NCBI RefSeq assembly: GCF_900116195.1
Contig: NZ_FOZW01000012.1
Span: forward strand, 1 to 64,000
Origin: Alloyangia pacifica
GTDB taxonomy: Bacteria > Pseudomonadota > Alphaproteobacteria > Rhodobacterales > Rhodobacteraceae
Direction: 5' to 3'
DNA length: 64,000 nt
Notes under the pieces: generated by a model
Database searches by the model: none
What the model saw: the letters and a program-made list of their open reading frames with translations, nothing else
Told to the model about the DNA's origin: nothing
In this document: piece by piece, positions 25,301-33,289 of the stretch
Layout of the letters: every line of letters starts with the position of its first letter
How positions within the stretch are numbered: position 1 is the first letter of the stretch
Position numbers and translations under genes: made by a program

Positions 25301-25552
25301 GATGGTCTCGAGCGGTTCGGTCACCAGTTTCACGGCGTCCCCGGCGCGAAGTCCGTTGGCCTGCACGTGGATATCGACGAGCGGCACCGAGATCTGCGGT
25401 TCCTCCTCGCGGGGCAGGGCGGCAAGGGCGATGAGGCCCACCGCCAGCGAGGCGATCAGGAACAGCGGGGTGAGCGGCGAGTTGAGAAAGCCACGGGTGA
25501 GGTGCCCGGCCAGCCCGAGGGCCCCGACAGGCCCGGTTCCTTGATCACTCAT
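22337..25552 (-). CDS. RND-family efflux pump, inner-membrane permease
   Basis: 1071 residues from the ATG at 25552. Full-length AcrB/MexB-like layout: a first membrane helix near residue 30, a large periplasmic loop, helices 2-6, a second loop and helices 8-12. The proton-relay aspartates are in the helix-4 segment FSIGILVDDAIVVIENIARH. The C-terminal part has GIIVRNSILLVDFIRH and MDPIFQGLAISLLFGLL. It exports small molecules by proton antiport, working with a periplasmic adaptor and an outer-membrane channel. Its start overlaps the stop of the adaptor gene by 8 bases. No outer-membrane gene lies nearby. Substrate is unknown; the subgroup resembles the HAE1-like pumps of environmental proteobacteria. 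Confidence 0.94.
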   Translation of the reverse strand: MSDQGTGPVGALGLAGHLTRGFLNSPLTPLFLIASLAVGLIALAALPREEEPQISVPLVDIHVQANGLRAGDAVKLVTEPLETIVKGIDDVEHVYSETRDDAVMVTARFNVGVSSDTAILRVRDRILANMDRIPVGIPEPLIVGRGINDVAIVALTLSPAEGQTDVTPADLTRVAREVEARLAAIEDVGLTYVIGGTEPQLRVNPDPARLALYGITLQQLWGKIEGANTSLPLGTLREGGRQVGLVVGETLTTAAEIGNLELTARDGRTVYLRDVAEVTLETDTGSNYVSTVAHGPEGLESRPAVTLALAKRAGANAVVVAEEILHRVEAMEGEIIPSSIEVEITRDYGETADEKANELLFHLGLATISIVILVLFAIGWREAIVVAIVIPVTILLTLFAAWIMGYTLNRVSLFALIFSIGILVDDAIVVIENIARHWAMKREGQSRFGATVAAVAEVGNPTIVATLTVVVALLPMLFVSGLMGPYMSPIPANASAAMIFSFFVAVIITPWLMLKIAGRAPLHHTAEHGATGGALGRVYAAVARPLLARKSVSALFLLVVAVLSFGSLAALYTRDVTVKLLPFDNKSELSVVIDLPEGSALESTAAVAQQVARVALSLPEAISAQTHAGTASAFNFNGLVRHYYLRQMPEMGDVQINLAPKAERDRTSHEIALDLRAKLTALDVPEGTVLKTVEPPPGPPVISTLMAEVYGPDAETRRMVAERVRAAFDEIPYVVDVDDNYGVQAPRRRVVLDPSALDFYKVQEADALDTLSLLYGEGTVGYSHRGGERRPIPIVLSRDRSDRVMDATALSTPVPADALPGGRGVVELGDVVRVRDELTSYPIFRHNGIETIMVMGEMAGEFESPLYGMLASADILDGLDWPEGETPTISLHGQPKDTSAPSILWDGEWEVTWVTFRDMGAAFAVALLGIYILVVAQFGSFRLPLVILTPVPLTFLGIMFGHWLFSAPFSAPSMIGFIALAGIIVRNSILLVDFIRHANPEKPIDVETLIEAGATRFKPILLTALAAMIGAAVILMDPIFQGLAISLLFGLLTSTALTVLVIPAIYRLAKT

Positions 25553-26504
25553 CGGCAATCACCACCACCTCGCCGGCCCCGAGCCCGGACAGGATTTCGC
25601 GCCATGTCGCGCCATCCCGGGTCACCTTGCGGCCCGGCACGACGATGCGCTGCACCGGCCCCTCGGCGGTTTCCACGATCACCATGTCAAGACCGCCACC
25701 GCGGCCGAGCGCCGCCTCGGGAACGAGGATCGAGTCCTGCTCGCCAACCGGCAGGCGCACCGGCAAGCGCAGTCCGACGTAGCGCTCCTCCAGCCCCTCG
25801 ACCTCGACGTCTGCCTGCAGGCGACCGCCCGCGATCTGCGGGTAGAGCTTGGCGATCTTGCCCTCGCCGGTCTCCATCTCGATGCGGTCGCCCTCGGCCA
25901 GGGTCTGTGCGAAGCGCTCGGGGATCGACAGGCGCAGGAAGGCCCCGCCGCTGCCGATCACCGCGACAGACTCGCCCTGTGCCACGAAGGAACCGCGCGA
26001 GACCGGCACAGACAGCACGATGCCCGCTTCCGGAGCGATGACGCCGCCTTCCTCGATCTGCCGCAGGATCACCCGACGCTGCGCCTCGGTGGCGGCGATC
26101 TGGTTGGTCAGCACATCGACCGAGGTCTGCAGCGCGTCGAGCCGCTGCGCCGAGATCGTGCCGCTCTGCTGCAGGGTCTGGCCGCGGTCGAGATCTGCCT
26201 GGGCATTGGTAAGCTGGGCACGCAGCGCCTCGGCCTGCGCGTCAAGCGCGTCGATCTGTACGGAGAGCTTTTCATCCTCGACCGTGCCGACGACCTGGCC
26301 CGCCTCGACCCGATCTCCTTCGGTGACGGACAGCTCGACCAGGGTGCCGGCGATGCGGGCGCGGGCGGGAAGCGCGTTGCGGGTCTCTACCTCGCCGTAA
26401 ACCGGTTTCCAGTCCGTGATCGGCTCGGAGGTGACCGTGTAGGTATCGGCGGAGGCGCTGCCGGCCGCCGCCAAGAGGCAATAGGCTAGGATGAAAGATC
26501 GCAT
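25545..26504 (-). CDS. RND pump periplasmic adaptor (membrane fusion protein)
   Basis: 319 residues. A signal peptide (about 1-19, ending SASADTY) without a lipobox Cys is followed by the lipoyl half IAGTLVELSVTEGDRVEAGQ, a helical hairpin of about 60 residues (LDAQAEALRAQLTNAQADLD), the second lipoyl half GGVIAPEAGIVLSVPVSRGS, a beta barrel and a membrane-proximal domain. The length is a little short but complete for the family. It is the first gene of a two-gene operon with the RND permease, and its promoter region carries a clear palindrome (see next entry). Confidence 0.92.
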   Translation of the reverse strand: MRSFILAYCLLAAAGSASADTYTVTSEPITDWKPVYGEVETRNALPARARIAGTLVELSVTEGDRVEAGQVVGTVEDEKLSVQIDALDAQAEALRAQLTNAQADLDRGQTLQQSGTISAQRLDALQTSVDVLTNQIAATEAQRRVILRQIEEGGVIAPEAGIVLSVPVSRGSFVAQGESVAVIGSGGAFLRLSIPERFAQTLAEGDRIEMETGEGKIAKLYPQIAGGRLQADVEVEGLEERYVGLRLPVRLPVGEQDSILVPEAALGRGGGLDMVIVETAEGPVQRIVVPGRKVTRDGATWREILSGLGAGEVVVIADE

Positions 26505-26527
26505 GGTGGTGCCTCATGCTCGGGACA

Positions 26528-26553
26528 TTCATATTGTATAAAGTGAATATGAA
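26528..26553 (-). promoter_or_regulatory. Palindromic operator overlapping the RND operon promoter
   Basis: TTCATATT (26528-26535) and AATATGAA (26546-26553) form a perfect 8-bp inverted repeat with a 10-base spacer. On the minus strand the spacer edge includes TATACAAT, a good -10 box, 29 bases before the ATG at 26504. A dimeric repressor, such as a TetR-family protein, would block the promoter from here. The intact TetR gene at 32430 is one candidate but is 6 kb away. Confidence 0.6.
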
Positions 26554-27249
26554 GGCGGTTCCAGAGGATTTTGCGAACAATGTCTTGGGGGTGAGCATGA
26601 AGACCTGGTCGCGCAGGTCAAGTGAGCAATCGGTCGCTGGCGTCACCGGGTGCGGCCGGGGAGAGGCTGGGAGGAGGCCGGCAGGAGGCTGGGCGCCGGT
26701 GCGCAAACGAAGGTTGGCGCCGCGCTGCGCGTGCGGAGCGCGGGGGGCGAAGTATTGGCGGGCTTTGCAAGCCGAGCTGCTGCTCGGGTTTCGGGGTATG
26801 CGCCGACACCGCGAACGCGCGACCCGGCGCTCTCTCGGAGCCCTGAGTTGACAGGCCAATCGGCCGCTGGACAGCATTTAGGCGCATTCATAATTTGCAG
26901 CGCGGCAATCATTCTGGTGGGAGGCGCATGCTCTATTCTCCAGAGTCGAAGGCTTCCGTGTTTCCGGCAGCAGGTTCTTGCGGAGCGACGAATAAGTCGC
27001 CTATCACAATGGGATAGTGGGGATGAAATTCTATCAGGGTGCCGGTGCCATAGAGCACCCAGGTGCCTCGCGACGACAGTAGGGCCGGTTTTCGCCTCGC
27101 CTACGAGGGCGCCGGGCTCGATGTGTTTCATGAGCGGTCGATGCCGCATTCTCCGGGCCATGGCATCACGCTTCTCTGAGGCGCAGATTTCGGAGGAGTC
27201 TTCGGCAATGAGGCACGCCTCGCCGAGTTCGAACGGCCGAGGGTCCAGC
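26554..27249. other. Degraded or non-coding stretch
   Basis: About 700 bases with open frames that have no ribosome site and the composition of random GC-rich DNA. One short protein-like fragment is visible on the plus strand at about 27083-27178: GFRLAYEGAGLDVFHERSMP, HSPGHGITLL, then a stop. It could be the front part of the RTX-type pseudogene that follows. Confidence 0.45.
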
Positions 27250-28198
27250 CTGTTTAGCCGAGGTCTACGCCGGTTTGACGATCTACGAGGTCCCGGCACG
27301 GAGCGGCGGCGGCTTCAGTCCGCCGACGCTCTATTTCAACGAGGAACCTCTGGAAGGCAGCACGCAGCTATCCGGAACGCAATCCGCCGATGCGTTGCGC
27401 GGAAATGCCGGCGACAATCCATAGGCTTGCTGGCCTGCTCGGGTTTTTGACACGCTCTCGGCGGCGACGACGGCGTCCAGGTTGGCACGAAGGATGATAC
27501 GCTTCTCGGCGCCCGGTGAAGCGACGTACTCATCAGGGGTGAGGAGCGGTATGCTTCAGAGGAGACCTGCGTGTTCGGCTCCCGTATTTTTCAGCGCCAA
27601 GTGAATGGAATGCTGGACACGCAGGGATACCGAGACTGGATCGCGCGGCGCGGAGACGACGCTTAGGGTGATCACCGGAAGTGGCGAGTCCAACAGGTTC
27701 CAAAACAACTGCGGTGCGCTCAGCGACCAGAGACCTATCCCCCTGCTGTCCCGCAACGTGCTGGCGCACGCGTCCGACCCTCTGAGCCTGGAAAGCTGTA
27801 CCGCACATCCTGCTGCAGGCAGCACACGCGACGAAGAGGTCGTCGGGTTCTCGCGGAGCCGGGAGTTCAGCCACGGCACCGCGATGGCTTTCCACAGCTT
27901 CATGGCCACGGTCGAGGGCGATTGGCTCGACGGCAGTCAGGAGGATGCTCTGCTCCTGGGCGGCGTGGCGCGGGAAACCCTCGTTTTCGATCGTGATACG
28001 GCGGGCCGCGACGTGTTTCCGGGCCTCGACGCCTGGGATGTTCTGGAGTTCACCGGGACAAAATACCTTAACTGTGCCGGCGCAATGGCCGCACATGGCG
28101 CAGGGCGGCCGGGAGGTGGTCCTCTCGCACCAGGCGTGACGGTCAAGTTCCTCGGGGCGGACTTGGTGACGGTCGACAAGATGGTGACTGAGGTCTGA
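27250..28198 (+). pseudogene. Remnant of an RTX/calcium-binding secreted protein
   Basis: Pieces in different plus-strand frames match the typical end of a Rhodobacterales RTX protein. They are LEGSTQLSGTQSADALRGNA at about 27350-27410, GGDDGVQVGTKDDTLLGA near 27460-27515, and from about 27930 DWLDGSQEDALLLGGVARET, LVFDRDTAGRDVFPGLDAWD, VLEFTGTKYLN, AMAAH. The C-terminal part is split: MAQGGREVVLSH continues in a second frame and GVTVKFLGADLVTVDKM returns to the first before the stop at 28198. In-frame stops and at least two frameshifts show the gene is dead. The original was probably exported by a type I system such as that at 15116-18282. Confidence 0.65.
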
Positions 28199-28263
28199 CG
28201 CGGGCGATCCGCACCTTTTCCCCGGCGGACCCAGGCTAGGCCCGGGCCGTGCTGCTTTTCGCG

Positions 28264-28420
28264 CATCACGTAGACCGGCACACTGCGCTCATCCCCATAT
28301 CCGATAGAAAGCGGGCGCCTTCCTCGAAGTTCGGCACGAAGGGCACCGCGAGCCTGACATTGCCGGGCCGGACGATCTCGGGCTGGCGGCCTCGGTCGCC
28401 GGCGCAGTCGCGGCAGAGAG
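28264..28420 (-). pseudogene. Possible remnant of a polysaccharide deacetylase-like gene
   Basis: The minus strand reads RGRQPEIVRPGNVRLAVPFV then PNFEEGARFLSDMG before an early stop at 28264. This resembles the N-terminal segment of PuuE-like polysaccharide deacetylases (gene products that often start with a proline-rich stretch and xARLAVxFVxNxEEG). No more of the family can be followed. It lies downstream of the GntR remnant on the same strand, which would fit an old catabolic operon. The evidence is one short segment, so the call is tentative. Confidence 0.35.
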
Positions 28421-28489
28421 CAGGTGGCTGATCGTCTGGGCTTGCTCGTCAGATGCGAGAAGGCACAGATGAGCACCCGTGGTTTGGGC

Positions 28490-28981
28490 TCAAGGTTGTT
28501 CATCAGGTCCTGCAGGTGCTTCCGCATGGCGCGGGCCGTGGCGGCAGAGCGAGCAGCGCGAAAAGGAGGGGCGCAGGTAGAACGCCCCGCGGGATGCCAA
28601 CTCCGGCACGACCTCGGACATCACCACGTTGCAGATGGCGCGCACCAATTCGCAAAGGAGCTCTCCGGTCAGCCGGTGCGCGCGCTGGCCCCGTTGCAAC
28701 CGGACCTGCTGTGCGGCCCCGGCGATCCTGCCTCCCTCGATAGCCTGTCGGGCAGCATTCGCCGCGCGAGGACCGCGCCGCGCATAGGCTCGACGATGAC
28801 AGTCTATTGGTCGTTCGGCTGGTGCAGGATCGGTCGGATGCGCGTCTTGCTGACCCCGATGACCTTGCCCAGTTCGTCCTGTCCCAGCTTGTTACCGGGC
28901 GCGAGCCGGCCCTTGGCGGTGGCGTCGGCGATATCGCGATGGATCGCGCCGTTGGTCAGGGGGCCGGGTCGTGGAAGTCAT
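28490..28981 (-). pseudogene. Remnant of a GntR-family (FCD-type) transcriptional regulator
   Basis: From about 28960 down to 28804 the minus strand reads HRDIADATAKGRLAPGNKLG and QDELGKVIGVSKTRIRPILH, then meets a stop. This is the winged-helix domain of FadR/FCD-type GntR proteins, including the GxLxPGxxLxxxELxxxxGVSxTxVR pattern. The natural start (MTSTTRPPDQ) is in another frame, and the continuing segments TVIVEPMRGAVLARR and LTGELLCELVRAICNVVMSE lie past the stop in shifted frames. It is clearly disrupted. It is divergent from the TRAP remnants at 29331-30246, which it probably regulated. Confidence 0.6.
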
Positions 28982-29008
28982 CGGTTCGCTCTTATCGTAG
29001 ACGAACAT

Positions 29009-29330
29009 GGTGCAAGAGTTCTCCATGTGGCTGCGACGCCCTCTCGTGCTTGACTGGTGCGCAACGGCTGTTTGAGGCAAAACTTTCGATAAATTACACG
29101 TTCCTTTTGGGTTTCCCCTGTGAATTCCCCCTGTGTTCGTTCGCCTTCTGTCGGGCGATCGGGCGACCAATTGTCAGGCGGTTCGGCCCCTGTGGCACCT
29201 TCCTGTGGCACCTTGATGTCGTGGACGACTGATCTTGAACTGGTGTCCCGCCTGTCCTGATCTGCACACATGCGCCTGCGCCGCGGGTCGCAATGAAAAC
29301 AGTCAGACGCGGACAACACCTATATCTGCA
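29009..29330. other. Intergenic stretch between the GntR and TRAP remnants
   Basis: About 320 bases without a recognisable gene or palindrome on either strand. It would have been the divergent promoter region of the decayed regulator and transporter genes. Confidence 0.4.
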
Positions 29331-29560
29331 ATGCGGACCACAACGACGTTCTCCGCCGCGGCCACGCTTGCCGCCACAGCCGTGGCCACCTTGGCCGAGA
29401 CTGCTGGACCGAAAGCAGTTTCGGGACCCGGAACATCCTGCAGTTCATCGCACCATGATGGGCGACTGGCAGACCAGCACTTCGCCCGAGGCAATCGCGG
29501 TGCTCGAGGCCTCCAAGGGGGGCTATGAGGCATTTCATGATGAGAGTCCCGTCGCCGGCT
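29331..29560 (+). pseudogene. Probable remnant of a TRAP substrate-binding protein (DctP type)
   Basis: The plus strand opens with MRTTTTFSAAATLAATAVAT followed by LAETAG, which looks like a signal peptide. A later frame reads TSTSPEAIAVLEASKGGYEA and FHDES. Neither piece forms a whole protein. The call rests mostly on position: the next fragments are DctQ- and DctM-like in the usual dctPQM order. Confidence 0.35.
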
Positions 29561-29603
29561 CGCCGGCGGCGGGCAATTTTCTTTTAACTTCAGGACCCAT
29601 GCG

Positions 29604-29866
29604 ATGCGCAGGAGCCTCGAACCGCTTTGTCGGCTGAGCATTGGCGTGGTCGCCTTCTGCCTTGTCATGATCGCGGTGATGTCCGTTGGGCAGAGCATAG
29701 GGCGCGTGGTCGGGATCACCATGAATTCTACCGAAAGCGTCGGTTCATTCTGGCCGGCAGCGGCTTTGTCGCCCCTGCCTGCACGCTGAGGACCGGCGGC
29801 CATATCCGCGTCTCGCGGCTGCTGGCGCGGTCGTCCTATCGGTGGGCATGGCCTTGCTGGACATGA
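29604..29866 (+). pseudogene. Remnant of a TRAP transporter small permease (DctQ type)
   Basis: One frame reads MRRSLEPLCRLSIGVVAFCL and VMIAVMSVGQSIGRVVG, the first membrane helix and following segment of DctQ proteins. Another frame continues with ACTLRTGGHIRVSRLLAR, matching the conserved RxGGHIRVxxL segment after helix 2. The frame change and the loss of the C-terminal half show it is not functional. It runs straight into the DctM remnant. Confidence 0.65.
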
Positions 29867-29879
29867 CGGAAGCGCTGGC

Positions 29880-30246
29880 GGGCAGGGTGGCTTGGCGGGG
29901 CCTTGCGCCGGCAATGCTGCTGGCGCTGCTGAAACTGATCTGCGTTGTTCCGAGCCGCTCACTCGAGGGCGCGTCGATGATCGTCCCGAACACCCCGGTG
30001 GCGCTGCCGAGGGTGGCGCAGGCGCGCTTCGATCCGGTCGGGTTCGGCCTCTCCATGGTCGTTGTGGTCGAGATGGCGCGGCTGACGCCCTCGGTGGGGT
30101 CTGTTTCTTCGTGCCTCAGGGGATGAGCGGGCGCGACATGTGGATGGTGACCAAGGCCGCGGTGCCCTTGCTCGTGTTGCTGACCCTGCTGGCGCTCGTG
30201 CCCGGGCTTGCGAGCGTCCTGCCCGAGCTGATGCGGTCGCGCCGAG
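29880..30246 (+). pseudogene. Remnant of a TRAP transporter large permease (DctM type), C-terminal end
   Basis: Frame one reads LLKLICVVPSRSLEGASMIV, PNTPVALPRVAQARFDPVGF, GLSMVVVVEMARLTPSVG; a shift near 30095 moves to VCFFVPQGMSGRDMWMVTKA, AVPLLVLLTLLALVPGLASV, LPELM. This is the well-conserved DctM end (EGxSMIxxxxPVxLPxxxxxxFDPxxFGxxxVxxxExxxxTPxVG, QGMxGRD). About two thirds of the gene is missing in front. Together with the DctP- and DctQ-like fragments, it shows a collapsed TRAP operon. The match is strong even though the gene is dead. Confidence 0.75.
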
Positions 30247-30347
30247 AGGCGCCTCATTCGCAGCCGCTTGGTCAGCGAGTCCGTGATCCGTGTCAATGTG
30301 ATCTGCGCCGTGCGACCTAGAGTCGGCGCGACTGAGGAGACATTGCC

Positions 30348-31805
30348 ATGCGTCCCACTGCCATGCGTCCCACTTCGCCGAAGCGCCGCGGCCTGCCACC
30401 GCTCGTCCTTGCGGTTTGCTATGCCGCGCTGGTTGCGCTGCCGATGCTGCCGTCCCTGATTTCGGGGACGGGGCACTGGCAGGGGGCGATGCGCCTCGCG
30501 TCGGGCGCGGGCATCGCAGCGGCGGTCATGCTGCTCTTGCAGATGGTGACCAGCGGCCGCTTCGAGGCGATCTCCGGCCGCATCGGGATCGACCTCACCA
30601 TGGCCTTTCACAAGTGGGCGGCACCGATCGCGCTGCTTCTGGTGGTGGTGCACCTACTGGCGCTCATCGGGCTGCCCGACCCCGAGCGCCCGGGCCGGCT
30701 CGCGCGGCGGGTCGATTTCCTGCTCACTGCGCCCGGCTTCTGGGAGGCACGTCTTGCGCTGGTACTCCTTGTGATCCTCGTCATCCTCGCGCTCCTGCGC
30801 GAACGGCTGTCGATGCGCTATCAGTTCTGGCGCGCGGGCCACGCCGTCGCAGCGGTGGCGCTTGTCGGCGCGGTGGTCTGGCACGCTGTGACGGCGGGCA
30901 GCGGTGGCGCCGCCGAGCGCTGGATCTGGATCGCGCTTGCTCTGGCGGTCACCGTTCCAGCGGCCTCGGTCTACGCCGCTCGCTTCCTGCGCCCGGCCTC
31001 GCACTGCTGGCGTCTCGAGAAGATCCGGCGGGTGGCCGAGCGGCTCTGGCTGCTTGAAATCGTCCCGGCCGGGGAGGGCCGGCTGTCGTTCGAGCCGGGG
31101 CAGTTTGCGTGGATCGCCTTCGGTCGCAAGCGGCTGCCGCTGCACGATCATCCGTTCTCGATGGCCTCGGCACCGGACGAGCCGGGGCTGCGCTTCCTTG
31201 TGCAGGAGGCCGGGGATTTCACCGGCAGGATCGGCGCACTTGAGCGGGGCATCCGTGTTTCGGTCGATGCCCCGCATGGCAGCTTCGTGCCGCGCGGCCA
31301 GGGGCCGCTGATCCTCGTGGCGGGGGGCGTGGGGATCGCGCCGATCCTGGCGATCCTGTCGCATCTCGCGCGGTCCGGCAGCGACCGCACGCTGCGGTTC
31401 CTCTATGCCGCGCGGAGCACGGCGGCGATGGTGCCGCCGGCCCTCTACCAGCCGGCCTGTGACGCTCTCGGCGTGGTGCCGGTGCTTGTCTCCGACCGGC
31501 CAGAGGACCAGCAGGGCCCCTACGGGCCGCTCGAACGCGGACCGGTCAGCGCCGCGCTGCTAGAGCGTGCCTTCGCGGGGCTCGATCCGGCGGCCTGTGA
31601 GGTGATGATCTGCGGCCCGGGTCCGATGATGACCTTCGTGGCCGACAGTGCGCTGCAGATGGGCGTCCCGCTGCACCAGATCTCCTACGAGCGGTTCAGC
31701 TACGCGGCGGGCCATGCCTCGACCAAGGACCGGCGCGTCCTGCGGCGCTTCGCGGCGCTCTGGGGCGCGGTGTTGGGGCTGGTGTTGCTCTACTGGCGGG
31801 TCTGA
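30348..31805 (+). CDS. Ferric-reductase-like membrane flavoprotein (heme b domain plus FAD/NAD(P) reductase)
   Basis: 485 residues. Residues about 20-225 hold six or seven membrane helices with histidines spaced for heme b (AFHKWAAPIALLLVVVHLLA and RAGHAVAAVALVGAVVWHAV). Next come an FAD-binding beta barrel with the flavin motif LHDHPFSMAS and an NAD(P)-binding domain with ILVAGGVGIAPILAIL and VMICGPGPMM, then one more C-terminal helix. This is the ferric reductase/NADPH oxidase-like family. The redox partner is unknown. A GAGGAGA ribosome site precedes the first of two repeated ATGCGTCCCACT segments. It converges with a small cytochrome c gene, overlapping by 16 bases, and lies between two pseudogene zones. 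Confidence 0.88.
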   Translation: MRPTAMRPTSPKRRGLPPLVLAVCYAALVALPMLPSLISGTGHWQGAMRLASGAGIAAAVMLLLQMVTSGRFEAISGRIGIDLTMAFHKWAAPIALLLVVVHLLALIGLPDPERPGRLARRVDFLLTAPGFWEARLALVLLVILVILALLRERLSMRYQFWRAGHAVAAVALVGAVVWHAVTAGSGGAAERWIWIALALAVTVPAASVYAARFLRPASHCWRLEKIRRVAERLWLLEIVPAGEGRLSFEPGQFAWIAFGRKRLPLHDHPFSMASAPDEPGLRFLVQEAGDFTGRIGALERGIRVSVDAPHGSFVPRGQGPLILVAGGVGIAPILAILSHLARSGSDRTLRFLYAARSTAAMVPPALYQPACDALGVVPVLVSDRPEDQQGPYGPLERGPVSAALLERAFAGLDPAACEVMICGPGPMMTFVADSALQMGVPLHQISYERFSYAAGHASTKDRRVLRRFAALWGAVLGLVLLYWRV

Positions 31806-32080
31806 GACACGAGCCACTCGACAAGCGCCGCGCGCAGTTTCGGGTCCGTCGCGTGGTGCTTGGTCAGAAAGGCGTCCAGCCGGGCCTTGCCGGCGTCATC
31901 CGACGCGGCCGGCAGCGACGCGGCAATACGGGCCGGATCGCGGTGGCACTTCGCGCATTGCGCCGACCAGACAGCCGATCCCGACACCGTCTCTGCCGCG
32001 ACGCCCGGCGCGGCGAGGCTGACAGTGGCGGCGGTGAGCATCGGGATGAGCCCGAAACGGCGTGGAGAAATCGAAGGCAT
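31790..32080 (-). CDS. Small exported c-type cytochrome
   Basis: 96 residues from the ATG at 32080, chosen because a signal peptide (FGLIPMLTAATVSLAAPGVA, cut near AAE) then follows and GGGAGC sits upstream; the longer frame adds non-protein-like sequence. One heme motif is present, WSAQCAKCHRDP (CxxCH). The C-terminal part (LDAFLTKHHATDPKLRAALV) carries no clear Met ligand, so the second axial ligand is uncertain. It should be a periplasmic single-heme electron carrier. It converges with the ferric-reductase-like gene, and a functional link is plausible but not shown. Confidence 0.8.
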   Translation of the reverse strand: MPSISPRRFGLIPMLTAATVSLAAPGVAAETVSGSAVWSAQCAKCHRDPARIAASLPAASDDAGKARLDAFLTKHHATDPKLRAALVEWLVSQTRQ

Positions 32081-32429
32081 GCAGAAGCTCCCGGAAACCG
32101 GATGCCCTGCATGATGCCGGGAGGCGGCTTCGACGGCAAGCCGTGCAACCGCAGCCACCCGGGGCGCCTGGGCGATGACGCGCGCGCTGCCGGCCCTGCC
32201 AGCGCAGGCCACATCGGACGAGGGGCAACCCATGCACAGCGCATATTGCCATGCTGGAGGGAAGGTGCGGCGGCGCACCCGTCTGCCGCTTCTGGCCCGT
32301 GCCGCTTCGGAGCCTTGGTCAGAAGGGGGAGAGGACGTGCGGGCTTGAAAGTGACCGCCGGTCACAATATCCGTTGGTGGAGATATGTCGGCATGCAAGA
32401 GCCGCTCGGGTCGAATATGGGGTGCAGAA

Positions 32430-33083
32430 ATGGTTCAATACGCGACGGCCGCCGAAGACAAGCAGGCGCGCCGCGAAGTGATCCTCGAAGCGGCACTGGC
32501 GCTCTTTCTCGAGGATACCCGCCGCCTGCCCACCGTCGCCGCGGTTGCGATCCGCTCCGGTCTCGCGAAAGGCACGGTCTATCTCTACTTCGATAGCAAG
32601 GAGCAAATCTTCGCCTCGCTTCTCGTCCGCGACTGGCTGCAGTTCATCGGGCTGATCGCAGAGTTCTTCGAGCATTCGGTCGGGACGGAGGAGGAAAGAC
32701 TGGCTGCGTTCATCGAGTTCTACGTCGCCCATATCCTCGATCGTCCGGAGCTGATGAGACTCGACTCGATCGGCTACGCGATGCTCGAGCCGGCGCTCTC
32801 CGACGCGGCCTTGCTCGACCTGAAGATTCAGTTCTCGGGGGCGCTCGACGGGGCGGGCCGCGCCATGGAGGGGGCGCTGAATTTGCGTGCCGGGGAAGGT
32901 GTCACGCTGCTCTTCCGGCATTTCGCGATGACCAGAGGCCTGTGGCAGGTGGCCGATCTGCCGCAGGCGGTCCGGGCGCATCCGGGTTTCGCCGGGCATC
33001 CCTTCGCGAGGGTGGATTTCGGCGACGACCTGTCCCATGCGCTCGCTGACTACTGGCGCGGTGCCTTGGCAAAGCCCCGGTGA
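32430..33083 (+). CDS. TetR-family transcriptional regulator
   Basis: 217 residues from the ATG at 32430; an ATG 15 codons upstream (32385) has a close GGAG and cannot be ruled out. The HTH spans about 10-60: REVILEAALALFLEDTRRLP and then VAAVAIRSGLAKGTVYLYFD with SKEQIFASLL. The C-terminal ligand domain is helical and unassigned. Its neighbours are a cytochrome and dead genes, so no clear target is adjacent. The palindrome at the RND promoter (26528-26553) is a possible binding site, and the decayed DNA between them may once have been shorter. Confidence 0.88.
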   Translation: MVQYATAAEDKQARREVILEAALALFLEDTRRLPTVAAVAIRSGLAKGTVYLYFDSKEQIFASLLVRDWLQFIGLIAEFFEHSVGTEEERLAAFIEFYVAHILDRPELMRLDSIGYAMLEPALSDAALLDLKIQFSGALDGAGRAMEGALNLRAGEGVTLLFRHFAMTRGLWQVADLPQAVRAHPGFAGHPFARVDFGDDLSHALADYWRGALAKPR

Positions 33084-33289
33084 TCTTGCGCCCGATGCAC
33101 CGCAAGCCGTCCTGCCGGGTGGATCCTGCTCATCCAGCGCATTGGCCCGATGTGATAGATGATCCGTGTCTTGGGAGGCCGCGATTTGCGGGCCGCTGGC
33201 CGGGTCCAGCAGATGCGCCTTGCGATAGCCGGGATGCTGTCCGCCGCTCGCCTCGAGCGCCCGCGGTCGCGCCATGCCGACGACCAGCG

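Noticed and set aside
26650-27450. Open frame of 266 codons with a hydrophobic patch
   Set aside because: No ribosome site, Arg/Ser/Cys-rich random composition, and a better protein-like signal lies in other frames (RTX-type fragments).
32385-32429. Upstream start for the TetR gene
   Set aside because: It adds 15 residues before the usual N terminus of the family; kept as an alternative only.
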